Source: an uncultured Eggerthellaceae bacterium | Lineage (GTDB): Bacteria > Actinomycetota > Coriobacteriia > Coriobacteriales > Eggerthellaceae | Length of the DNA: 64,000 nt | Reading direction: 5' to 3' | Assembly (NCBI GenBank): GCA_910588945.1 | Contig: CAJUSF010000035.1 | Span: 1 to 64,000, forward strand | In this document: in pieces, positions 53,568-61,389 of the stretch | How positions within the stretch are numbered: position 1 is the stretch's first letter | Layout of the letters: each line of letters begins with the position of its first letter | The notes under the pieces: generated by a model | The model's database searches: none | The model's input: only the letters and a program-made list of their open reading frames with translations | What the model was told of the DNA's origin: nothing | Made by a program: the position numbers and the translations under genes

Positions 53568-54950
53568 CTACTCTCCTTCTTTGCAAGATTCATCTTGTGA
53601 AGCTTCTGCAACAGAATCTATATCAGGTGAGGTTTCACCCGTTATGTCGCTGGCTTTGATGACAACCTTCGTCTTGCCGCTTCGCTCAGGCAGGTCATAC
53701 ATTACATTGCTTAGAACACGCTCGCATATGGAGCGCAGACCGCGCGCGCCTGTGCCGTGTTCGCTCGCCTCATGTGCTATCGCCTTGAGCGCGTCATCCT
53801 CGATCACAAGCTCGCAGTCCTCAAATGCGAAGAGTTTCCTATACTGCTTGACAAGAGCGTTCCGAGGTTCGACCAGAATACGCACGAGATCATCCTCGCT
53901 CAGCTCATCAAGCGAGGTGATCACGGGGATCCTGCCGACAAACTCGGGGATCATGCCGTATTTATTGAGATCCTCTGGCAAAACTTGCGCCAAAAGCTCG
54001 GCTTCGGCCTGTTTCTTCGACTCGGGAAGCTCAGAGGCAAAACCAAGTCCGCTCTTTCCGACACGCTGACCAACAATATCGGCAAGTCCGACAAAAGCAC
54101 CACCTAAGATGAACAAGATATTCTTCGTGTCAATATGAATAAGTCCCTGCTCAGGATGCTTTCTTCCACCCTGCGGCGGGACAGATGCCTCACACCCCTC
54201 CACGATCTTAAGGAGCGCCTGCTGCACGCCCTCACCAGAGACATCCCTTGTGATTGAAAGATTCTCGGCCTTGCGTGCGATCTTGTCGATCTCGTCGATG
54301 TAGATGATGCCGATCTGCGCCTTTGGGACATCGAAATCTGCCGCTGTGATCAGCTTCAAAAGAATGTTCTCGACATCTTCGCCCACATAGCCGGCCTCAG
54401 TAAGCGTAGTGGCATCAGCAATGGCGAAAGGAACCTTCAATGTACGGGCAAGCGTCTGTGCAAGAAGCGTTTTTCCCGATCCTGTTGGTCCGAGGAGCAT
54501 AATGTTGCTCTTGTCGATCTCGACATCGCCCTCATCAGCCTCAAGGCCCAAAGAGATGCGCTTGTAATGATTGTAGACAGCAACAGAAAGCGCCCGCTTA
54601 GCCGCCTCCTGCCCCACCACGTGCTCGGAGAGCCGATCGTGTATCTCATGCGGCGTTGGAAGATCCGACAAAATGTCTTCTGGCCGAAATTCGCTTTTCT
54701 CTTCAAACACGCCATCTTCGGCTACCACGATATTGCCGTGCCCAGCTTGAGAGGGGTGCATATTCGATCGCGGATCGTTATAGAAACCCATCTCGTGCAT
54801 CATCGCATCAGCGCATATGGTTATGCATTCATCGCAGATATTGATGCCGTTTGGAGAGGCGATCATAGAGCGCACTTGACCGGCTTCCTTACCACAGAAA
54901 GCGCAATACATGAACTCTGAACCGCTGTCTTTATTGTTGTCGTTTGCCAT
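53568..54950 (-). CDS. clpX: ATP-dependent Clp protease ATPase subunit ClpX
   Basis: 460 residues. N-terminal zinc-binding domain with C16, C19, C39 and C42; Walker A GPTGSGKT (154-161); Walker B IIYIDEIDKIA; pore loop near LTEAGYVGEDVEN; sensor region GTGARGLRSI. It unfolds substrates, including tmRNA-tagged proteins, for ClpP. clpP lies 123 nt upstream. Confidence 0.97.
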   Translation of the reverse strand: MANDNNKDSGSEFMYCAFCGKEAGQVRSMIASPNGINICDECITICADAMMHEMGFYNDPRSNMHPSQAGHGNIVVAEDGVFEEKSEFRPEDILSDLPTPHEIHDRLSEHVVGQEAAKRALSVAVYNHYKRISLGLEADEGDVEIDKSNIMLLGPTGSGKTLLAQTLARTLKVPFAIADATTLTEAGYVGEDVENILLKLITAADFDVPKAQIGIIYIDEIDKIARKAENLSITRDVSGEGVQQALLKIVEGCEASVPPQGGRKHPEQGLIHIDTKNILFILGGAFVGLADIVGQRVGKSGLGFASELPESKKQAEAELLAQVLPEDLNKYGMIPEFVGRIPVITSLDELSEDDLVRILVEPRNALVKQYRKLFAFEDCELVIEDDALKAIAHEASEHGTGARGLRSICERVLSNVMYDLPERSGKTKVVIKASDITGETSPDIDSVAEASQDESCKEGE

Positions 54951-55073
54951 GAGTCGTCTTGATCAACTTTCTCAAAATCGGTGCTTTGTTGCATTTCGCA
55001 ATATTATAAAAGTATGCGCCACTGTCATCAGCGACGCATACGAATCTATTCGGAGATGGAGTCGTTTTTGTTC

Positions 55074-55682
55074 TTACTCTCCGTGATGAGCGATGATCTC
55101 ATCGACAAGGCCGTATGCCTTTGCCTGTTCAGCCGTCATGTAATTATCACGCTCGGTGTCCTCTTGGATCTTCTCGATCGTCTGACCGGTGTTATCCGCT
55201 AGGATCTTGTTAAGGCGCTTGCGCGTCTTGAGCATGAAATCGGCAACGATGGCGATTTCAGTCTGCTGACCCTGCGCACCACCCAACGGCTGATGGATGA
55301 GCACCATCGAATTCGGAAGGCAGAATCGCTTGCCCTTCGCGCCCGATGAAAGAAGAACGGCCGCCATGGAGGCACACTCGCCGATGCAGATGGTAGACAC
55401 ATCGCACTTGATGAAGTTCATCGTATCGAGAATGCCAAGCCCTGCGGTCACTGAACCGCCCGGAGAGTTGATATAAAGGGAGATATCCTTTTCCGGATCG
55501 GTAGCCTCAAGGTGGAGCAGCTGTGCAACCACGGAATTAGCTACGTGATCATCTATCTGTTCTCCCAAAAACACGATCCTGTCGTTCAAAAGCCTTGAAT
55601 ATATGTCGTAGCTACGCTCCCCTCGCGGAGATTGCTCGATGACATATGGGATCAAAGCATTGTTGACACGTTGAAGTTCCAT
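55074..55682 (-). CDS. clpP: ATP-dependent Clp protease proteolytic subunit
   Basis: 202 residues. Catalytic S105 in CIGECASMAAVLLSSG and H130 in MVLIHQPLGG, with the Asp further on in the TERDNYMTAEQAKAYGLVDEI region. SPGGSVTAGL is the oxyanion loop. The order tig-clpP-clpX is conserved in many bacteria. Confidence 0.97.
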   Translation of the reverse strand: MELQRVNNALIPYVIEQSPRGERSYDIYSRLLNDRIVFLGEQIDDHVANSVVAQLLHLEATDPEKDISLYINSPGGSVTAGLGILDTMNFIKCDVSTICIGECASMAAVLLSSGAKGKRFCLPNSMVLIHQPLGGAQGQQTEIAIVADFMLKTRKRLNKILADNTGQTIEKIQEDTERDNYMTAEQAKAYGLVDEIIAHHGE

Positions 55683-55795
55683 TCGTTCCTCGCTTTCGTT
55701 AAGCTATTCGCAAATCATACATTTGTTCACTATTATTTTATACGTCTTTTGCGAAATGACAAATCTTATATGAGCACTCTCACAAAATCTTTAAT

Positions 55796-55830
55796 CAAAA
55801 AAGGGGTGCACACCGAAGCGCACACCCCTT
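55796..55830 (-). terminator. Intrinsic terminator of tig
   Basis: AAGGGGTG (55830-55823) pairs with CACCCCTT (55808-55801), followed by TTTTTTGATT. It separates tig from clpP. Confidence 0.88.
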
Positions 55831-55848
55831 CGTGATATGAATGCGAAA

Positions 55849-57207
55849 CTACTCGCTATCTGCATCATCCTCAGCCTTGATCTTCTCGAGATACTCCTCC
55901 ATCGTGATCTCTTTGACCTTGGCGTTGTCCATGATGTCCTTCATAGCCTTTGCTCGAATGATGCCCTCACGGATGAGATACAGTCGACCGTCACGCTTCC
56001 ATTCGGCCTCGGTCGCCTTCGGATCCTCAAGTCCGGCACGCTCGAATTCGAGAGTGACATCCTCATCGCTAGCCTCAAGCTTGGCGTTGTCTGCCCAAGC
56101 ATCAAGCGCCGCATCCTGCTTGACATTGTCGGTGGCCTGCTTCTTGACATCCTGCTTGAACTGATCGGAGTCGATACCTTGCATCATCAAGAAGTTATCG
56201 AAACTGATTCCTTGACGCTGCAGCTGCGTGAAGAAATCCTGAAGAAGCTGAGACTCTGTCTGCTCGACCATGGCGTCATCAACCTCGCCATCAAAGCGCT
56301 TCACAAGCTCGAGCGAGCATGCGTTCTCTTTGATCCTTGGAATAACGTCTTCCTTCTGTGCCTTGATCGACTCTTCGATCTCTTTACGCAGGTCGGCAAC
56401 CGTATCGATGCCAAGCGTCTCTTTTACCCACTCATCGGTGAGCTCAGGAGTGGTCTTGATCTTGACTTGATTGCATGTAACCTCAAACGAGATCTTCTGA
56501 CCAGCAACATCCGACATCAGGATAGATGCGTCATCGTCTGCGACCTTGAGGTCAAACTTCTTCGTGTCGCCGGCTTTCATGCCCTTGACCTTTTTCTCGA
56601 AGTCTTCAGAATACACGCCCGTTCCCGGGGTGAAGAAAGCGTTGTCGCTCGACAGTCCGACGACATCGGCGCCGTCTTCCTTAGTAGCCTTGATGGAGAG
56701 ATCGGCGCACTCCTCACCTGAGAGTTTTGAACCTTCAGGGGCATCCTCATATGATTGATAACGCTCGGTGATGTCCTTGATCTGATCCTCTACCTCTGTC
56801 TCCGTGACATCAGCGCTTGGAACCTCGATCTCGATCGGGTCATAAGAAGAGAGCCTATAGATCGGCTTGACAGATTGAGTGAACTCGAACTTGAAGTCCT
56901 CGCCTTCGTTAGCAAGAGCAGGATCGTTGAAATCAGGTGAGCCTACCGGGAAGATCCTTTCCTGCTCGATCACCTGGGGATACACCTCATTCACGATCTC
57001 CTCAGTTGCCTGCGCAAGGATAGCCTCTTTACCGAATGCATTATCGATTACAGGGCGTGGAGCCTTGCCCTTCCTAAACCCCGGGAAGTTGTACTTCTTC
57101 GCGAAGTCCTTGTAAATTGAGCCAACCTTGTTCTTAACGATTCCCTTATCTACGACAACGATGGCCTTGACCTTGTTGTCTTCCAGATTCTCCAATGTGA
57201 TGTTCAC
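55849..57207 (-). CDS. tig: Trigger factor
   Basis: Ribosome-bound chaperone, 452 residues. The ribosome signature is NFPGFRKGKAPRPVIDNAFG (near residue 40). A FKBP-like proline isomerase domain (about 160-245, with an acidic DGADVVGLSSDNAFFTPGTG region) and a long helical C-terminal substrate domain follow. It points away from tRNA-Leu and starts the tig-clpP-clpX group. Confidence 0.96.
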   Translation of the reverse strand: MNITLENLEDNKVKAIVVVDKGIVKNKVGSIYKDFAKKYNFPGFRKGKAPRPVIDNAFGKEAILAQATEEIVNEVYPQVIEQERIFPVGSPDFNDPALANEGEDFKFEFTQSVKPIYRLSSYDPIEIEVPSADVTETEVEDQIKDITERYQSYEDAPEGSKLSGEECADLSIKATKEDGADVVGLSSDNAFFTPGTGVYSEDFEKKVKGMKAGDTKKFDLKVADDDASILMSDVAGQKISFEVTCNQVKIKTTPELTDEWVKETLGIDTVADLRKEIEESIKAQKEDVIPRIKENACSLELVKRFDGEVDDAMVEQTESQLLQDFFTQLQRQGISFDNFLMMQGIDSDQFKQDVKKQATDNVKQDAALDAWADNAKLEASDEDVTLEFERAGLEDPKATEAEWKRDGRLYLIREGIIRAKAMKDIMDNAKVKEITMEEYLEKIKAEDDADSE

Positions 57208-57303
57208 GAAATCCTCCGTTGATTACTGAATTTACGGACAAGACATTATGGTATCATATGAACCCGCCGCACATATCTATCAAAAGTGCGGTTTTGACAT
57301 AGT

Positions 57304-57388
57304 GCGGGCGTGGCGGAATTGGCAGACGCGCCAGATTTAGGTTCTGGTGAGGAGACTCGTGAAGGTTCAAGTCCTTTCGCCCGCACCA
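57304..57388 (+). tRNA. tRNA-Leu (anticodon TAG)
   Basis: Acceptor GCGGGCG with CGCCCGC, D arm TGGCGGAATTGGCAGACGC, anticodon stem CCAGA/TCTGG around TTTAGGT (anticodon TAG), a long variable arm as in class II tRNAs, T arm AAGGTTCAAGTCCTT and encoded CCA. Confidence 0.97.
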
Positions 57389-57397
57389 CAAAATGAC

Positions 57398-57420
57398 AAG
57401 ACCGCGCAAGCGGTCTTTTT
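57398..57420 (+). terminator. Intrinsic terminator of tRNA-Leu
   Basis: AAGACCGC (57398-57405), loop GCAA, GCGGTCTT (57410-57417) and five T. An outer inverted pair, CACCACAAA (57384-57392) with TTTGTGGTG (57423-57431), extends the symmetry around it. Confidence 0.92.
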
Positions 57421-57646
57421 CATTTGTGGTGTTGACGAAAGCATCATCGAGCTTGCGAGATGATAGTGAAGCGAAGCTGAGGGGACTTGAACCTGTGAGG
57501 TTCATTGCGGTGCTAATCTTTATAGTTTGCACCGCAACAGCGAATGTCAAGGTGTCGCGAAGTGACCTAAAGCGAAGAATCGCCTTGCGATTGTTTGCGA
57601 TGACTTGACATGAGCTAAGACTTGTCGCTCGCACCACAAACAATGC

Positions 57647-57675
57647 GAACACCCTCTGGGTGTTCTTTTATTTTG
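57647..57675 (+). terminator. Second intrinsic terminator after tRNA-Leu
   Basis: GAACACCC / GGGTGTTC (8 bp, loop TCT) followed by TTTTATTTT. It comes right after the second copy of the tRNA-end motif CGCACCACAAA, so it resembles the first tRNA/terminator junction. Confidence 0.8.
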
Positions 57676-57682
57676 CCCGTAG

Positions 57683-57812
57683 CATCCCTTTTCGATTTGC
57701 TCTGAACACTAACTATTAATTGCTTCCGTAAGGAAGCATATATATAAATGCATGAAGGAGTTGACCGCTGACGCGAAGCGTCGAGGGTAAACGTCAAATA
57801 CGAAAAGGGATG
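57683..57812. repeat. Long-range inverted repeat enclosing small hairpins
   Basis: CATCCCTTTTCG (57683-57694) plus ATTTG pairs with CAAAT, one bulged A, and CGAAAAGGGATG (57801-57812), 17 bp in all. Inside are TGCTTCC-GTAA-GGAAGCA (57721-57738, a GNRA-type loop) and GACGC-GAA-GCGTC (57770-57782). It looks like a folded RNA or a mobile palindromic element. Confidence 0.65.
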
Positions 57813-57841
57813 TAAGGGTTTTGATTTCTTCTGTTTCATGA

Positions 57842-57948
57842 AAATGATTGCCGAGGTGCTTACAAAGCGAGTTCCGCAGGCGTAAGCCGAGGACTGTTTG
57901 AGCGACTAAGTATCTCGGCAATCATTTCGTTAGTGAACAAACGAAATG
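57842..57948. repeat. 21-bp inverted repeat with overlapping alternative hairpin
   Basis: AAATGATTGCCGAG plus GTGCTTA (57842-57862) pairs with TAAGTAT plus CTCGGCAATCATTT (57907-57927) over 21 bp with two G-U pairs. An inner hairpin contains GGC-GTAA-GCC. CATTTCGTT (57923-57931) can instead pair with AACGAAATG (57940-57948); the two foldings share CATTT and exclude each other. Confidence 0.7.
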
Positions 57949-58021
57949 ACAAGCTATACGCCCACTTGTCGCTCTGACATAATCACATCAAGTTTAACCC
58001 TCGGCTACCCGGATGCATTAA

Positions 58022-58060
58022 AAGACAAAGCGAGGGGCGCACTTAAAGCAGCCCCTCGCT
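58022..58060 (-). terminator. Intrinsic terminator of sstT
   Basis: AGCGAGGGGC (58060-58051) pairs perfectly with GCCCCTCGCT (58038-58029), then TTTGTCTTTT. It lies 28 nt after the sstT stop. Confidence 0.92.
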
Positions 58061-58087
58061 ATCAAACAACAAGATGATCCTAGATCA

Positions 58088-59419
58088 TCACTTCATCTCA
58101 TCAAGAGAGAATTCGTCTTTACCAAGATGAACCGTCTTGCCTTGCTGCTTAAGCTTTCGATACTCCGCACTCGCCGTGAAAAGAACGTCAGACGATGAAT
58201 TAAGCGCCGTCTCGCAGGAGTCCTGGATCACACCAATGATGAATCCAATCGCGACAACCTCCATAGCAACTGTGGTATCAATACCAAAGAGCGAACACGC
58301 AAGCGGAATAAGAAGCAACGATCCACCTGCAACACCCGATGCACCGCAGGCGCTCACAGCAGCGAGCACGCATAGCATCACAGCCGTGAACGGATCAACT
58401 GAAAGCCCGACCGTATGCACGGCAGCCATGCTCATGATCGTAATGGTAACGGCAGCGCCCGCCATATTGATCGTGGCACCGAGCGGAATGGATACCGAAT
58501 AATTGTCCTTATTCAGCCCCAGCTTTCTGCAAAGTTCCATGTTGATCGGAATGTTCGCCGCAGAACTACGGGTGAAAAACGCCGTAAGACCTGAATCCTT
58601 CAAGCAACGGAATACGAGAGGATAAGGATTCTCGCGCGTGCAGATGAACACGATCAGCGGATTGGTTACAAGCGCAATGACGAGCATGCATCCAACAAGG
58701 AGCAGGATAAGCTGGCCATATTCAACGAAGATATCCAAACCGCTGGTAGATACCGAGGTATACACCAAGCCCAAAATGCCAAACGGCGCCAAGTTGATAA
58801 CCCAACGAACTGCCATCGATACCGCATCAGAGATAGCAGCAAAGACATCCTTCACATTCTTACTCGTACCGCGAAGAGCAATGCCGAGCACGATCGCCCA
58901 AGCAAGAATTCCGATGAAGTTCGCCGTTGCAAGCGCATCGACCGGGTTGGCGACGATATTCATAACGATGCTAGTGAGAACCTCGCCGATACCCTCTGGA
59001 GATGTCTGCTCGATATCATCGGCAACCGCAAGCGTAAGATCGATCGGAAAAAGGAAACTCGCGATAACAGCCACAAGAGACGCCACGAGCGTTGAGATTA
59101 TGTAGAGCACGACGACCGTCTTCATGGTGCCCGCCGTCTTGGCGTTCATAAGTGCGCTCATGACGAGGAAGAATACGAGGATAGGCGCGACCGCCCGCAA
59201 AGCTCCGACGAAGATATTGCCCAAAAGCGAAATGACTGAGCCGATCTGTAGCGCCCACTCAGGACCATCCTGAGGGATGATAAGCGCCAAGATAACACCG
59301 ATGACCAAACCAACCAAGATACGTTTGATCAAGCTGACCTCACAATATCTCTGGAAGATATTCTTCTTAGGTGTCTCCTCCTTCTCTGGAAGATCTTCAC
59401 CCTTCATTTCTTCTGTCAC
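58088..59419 (-). CDS. sstT: Serine/threonine:sodium symporter (DAACS family)
   Basis: 443 residues, 8-9 membrane segments and re-entrant loops, of the dicarboxylate/amino acid:cation symporter family. RSSAANIPINMELCRKLG and LGATINMAGAAVTITIM are the SstT-type hairpin and NMxG regions; SACGASGVAGGSLLLIPLACSLFG is the second hairpin. Start is GTG at 59419 with AGGGGA 6 nt upstream. It brings in serine or threonine; the serA/serC genes are elsewhere in the window. Confidence 0.93.
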   Translation of the reverse strand: MTEEMKGEDLPEKEETPKKNIFQRYCEVSLIKRILVGLVIGVILALIIPQDGPEWALQIGSVISLLGNIFVGALRAVAPILVFFLVMSALMNAKTAGTMKTVVVLYIISTLVASLVAVIASFLFPIDLTLAVADDIEQTSPEGIGEVLTSIVMNIVANPVDALATANFIGILAWAIVLGIALRGTSKNVKDVFAAISDAVSMAVRWVINLAPFGILGLVYTSVSTSGLDIFVEYGQLILLLVGCMLVIALVTNPLIVFICTRENPYPLVFRCLKDSGLTAFFTRSSAANIPINMELCRKLGLNKDNYSVSIPLGATINMAGAAVTITIMSMAAVHTVGLSVDPFTAVMLCVLAAVSACGASGVAGGSLLLIPLACSLFGIDTTVAMEVVAIGFIIGVIQDSCETALNSSSDVLFTASAEYRKLKQQGKTVHLGKDEFSLDEMK

Positions 59420-59560
59420 TGTACTTCCCCTAACTACATAAAAGGACGAATCTGCAATATTCTATCGCAGTAATTCAACAAGACAGTGAAAATGAAGCAT
59501 CGCATGCGCACGCCTCTCCGTAAACGGAAGGATGCGACACGCGAAGAGTATCATGCGATC

Positions 59561-59595
59561 CAAACGAAAATCGCCCCTACCGAAGTAAGGGCGAT
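59561..59595 (-). terminator. Intrinsic terminator of tRNA-Asn
   Basis: ATCGCCCTTAC (59595-59585), TTCG tetraloop, GTAGGGGCGAT (59580-59570), 11 bp with one G-U, then TTTTCGTTT. Confidence 0.88.
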
Positions 59596-59607
59596 CAAAA
59601 ATTCATG

Positions 59608-59682
59608 TGGCTCCTCGGGTAGGATTCGAACCTACAACCCTCCGGTTAACAGCCGGATGCTCTGCCGTTGAGCTACCGAGGA
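59608..59682 (-). tRNA. tRNA-Asn (anticodon GTT)
   Basis: Acceptor TCCTCGG with CCGAGGA, D arm AGCTCAACGGCAGAGC, anticodon stem CCGGC/ACCGG-type around TGTTAAC (anticodon GTT), T arm GTAGGTTCGAATCCTAC, discriminator G and encoded CCA. Confidence 0.97.
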
Positions 59683-59760
59683 ATCTCGTTGCCGTAAAAG
59701 ACACTTAGCTATTATAACCAAATGTTTCCGACGCGCAAGATAAATCTTTAAACGGTTTCG

Positions 59761-61281
59761 CTATTCCTCCAAATAGTCCTTAAGCTTGGAAGAACGAGAG
59801 GGGTGACGAAGCTTCGCAAGCGTCTTGCTCTCAATCTGACGGATCCTCTCACGAGTGACGCCGAATTCACGCCCAACCTCTTCAAGAGTGCGCGGATGAC
59901 CGTCCTCAAGGCCAAAACGAAGGCTTATCACCTTACGCTCACGCTCCGCAAGACCATCAAGCACTTTTGCTAGCTGTTCTTGCAACATTGAAAAGCTTGC
60001 AGCATCCGGAGGCACAACCGCTGCCTCGTCCTCGATGAAATCACCGAGCTGGGAATCCTCTTCCTCACCGATTGGCGTCTCAAGAGATACTGGTTCTTGG
60101 CTGATCTTTTGGATCTCACGCACACGCTCGGGCGGAAGCTCCATCTTCTCGCCTATCTCCTCAGGCGTTGGTTCGCGTCCTAGCTCTTGAAGAAGCTGAC
60201 GTTGAATGCGAACGAGCTTATTAATGGTCTCTACCATATGAACGGGAATGCGGATGGTGCGAGCCTGATCAGCGATGGCACGCGTGATGGCCTGACGAAT
60301 CCACCATGTCGCATAAGTCGAGAACTTAAAACCCTTTGTGTATTCGAACTTCTCAACCGCGCGGATAAGTCCCAGATTACCCTCTTGTATAAGATCTAAA
60401 AACAACATCCCGCGTCCGACATAGCGTTTCGCGATGGAAACAACAAGACGGAGATTGGCCTCGATCAAAGCTTGCTTTGCATCAAGTCCGACCTGCTCAA
60501 CACGAGTAAGCCTGCGCTTTTCCCGACGATTGAGCTCGACATTTTCCTCCTCAGCGCGCTCTAGTTCCTCTGTGGCAGCCACACCGGCCTCTATCTTCAT
60601 AGCCAGATCGACCTCTTCGGCCGCTGTAAGCAACGGAACCTTGCCAATCTCTTTCAGATACATCCTCACAGGATCGCCGGTAAGCATGGTCACATTGGAA
60701 TCCGTGCTCCTGCGGCGCGATTTCGACTTGCTCCTTGAGCTTGTGATCTTCGGAAGGTTCACATCAGAAGATGCTTTGAGTTCTTCTTCAGGTATATCAT
60801 CGAGAACAGAATCGGTATCATCGGTAGCGTCCGTATCTTCACCAGTGACCCTGACCGCTTCGCTTATAGCATCATCGGCAGGAGGTTCGATATCATCATC
60901 GATATCATCGGTGTCCTTCAAAACAGTGGTCTTGACGGGAACCTCCTCGACGATCTCAATCACAGCATCACCATCATCGACCACCTGATCGATCTTTGCT
61001 TTGCCTTTTGTCGAGGATGCGGTTTTCTTCGAAGAAGCCTTCTTCGCCTTGGCCGACTTGGTTGAGGCGGTCTTAGAGGATATCGCCTTTGTCGAATCTT
61101 CGCCGTTTTTCGACTTCGCCGAATCTTTAGCCTCGGCAGTCTTTGCCTTCGTTGTCTTAGCAGAGCTCTTCTTCGTAGCAGAAGCGCTCTTTGCCTGTGT
61201 GCTCTTCGTTTTCTTTGTGCTGCTCGGTTTCTTTTCGGAAGCTTCTTTGCTTTGCTCTGAGGTCTTAGTAGCTTTCGGCAC
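59761..61281 (-). CDS. rpoD: Primary sigma-70 factor
   Basis: 506 residues. The first 190 are low-complexity Ala/Lys/Ser and then acidic, as in primary sigma factors of actinomycetes. Conserved parts: region 1.2 DPVRMYLKEIGKVPLLTAAEE, region 2 LRLVVSIAKRYVGRGMLF with DLIQEGNLGLIRAVEKF and YATWWIRQAITRAI, region 3, and region 4 with TLEEVGREFGVTRERIRQIE. It sits alone between tRNA-Asn and priA. Confidence 0.97.
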   Translation of the reverse strand: MPKATKTSEQSKEASEKKPSSTKKTKSTQAKSASATKKSSAKTTKAKTAEAKDSAKSKNGEDSTKAISSKTASTKSAKAKKASSKKTASSTKGKAKIDQVVDDGDAVIEIVEEVPVKTTVLKDTDDIDDDIEPPADDAISEAVRVTGEDTDATDDTDSVLDDIPEEELKASSDVNLPKITSSRSKSKSRRRSTDSNVTMLTGDPVRMYLKEIGKVPLLTAAEEVDLAMKIEAGVAATEELERAEEENVELNRREKRRLTRVEQVGLDAKQALIEANLRLVVSIAKRYVGRGMLFLDLIQEGNLGLIRAVEKFEYTKGFKFSTYATWWIRQAITRAIADQARTIRIPVHMVETINKLVRIQRQLLQELGREPTPEEIGEKMELPPERVREIQKISQEPVSLETPIGEEEDSQLGDFIEDEAAVVPPDAASFSMLQEQLAKVLDGLAERERKVISLRFGLEDGHPRTLEEVGREFGVTRERIRQIESKTLAKLRHPSRSSKLKDYLEE

Positions 61282-61389
61282 TCGTGATTCCTTTCGCCAG
61301 AAACCTTATTTAGATATAGCTTCGCCATAATAGGCATAAATACGCGAACTCATAGAATACACCTATATTGACGCTTTAGCAAGAAATTT

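Larger units (their letters stand above)
57421..58021. other. Gene-free region of nested inverted repeats
   Basis: No credible coding frame is seen in about 600 nt. The stretch is full of hairpins: back-to-back ones at 57488-57504 (TGAACCT/AGGTTCA) and 57505-57537 (TTGCGGTGC/GCACCGCAA), a 7-bp pair TGTCAAG/CTTGACA at 57545-57551 and 57604-57610 around AATCGC/GCGATT, a plus-strand terminator at 57647-57675, and two larger structures listed separately. CACCACAAA of the tRNA-Leu end recurs at 57632-57640 and, inverted, at 57423-57431. ACTTGTCGCTC occurs at 57620-57630 and 57964-57974. It could be a decayed integration site, REP/MITE-like repeats or a structured RNA. Confidence 0.7.

Noticed and set aside
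57254..57652. A 132-codon minus-strand frame across tRNA-Leu
   Set aside because: It reads antisense through a certain tRNA and its terminator, which rules out a real protein.
21405..57813. The 14-mer ACGAAAAGGGATGT is shared by the hppA leader hairpin and the palindromic region near 57.8 kb
   Set aside because: Shared 14-mers are expected by chance several times in 64 kb on both strands, and the flanks differ.
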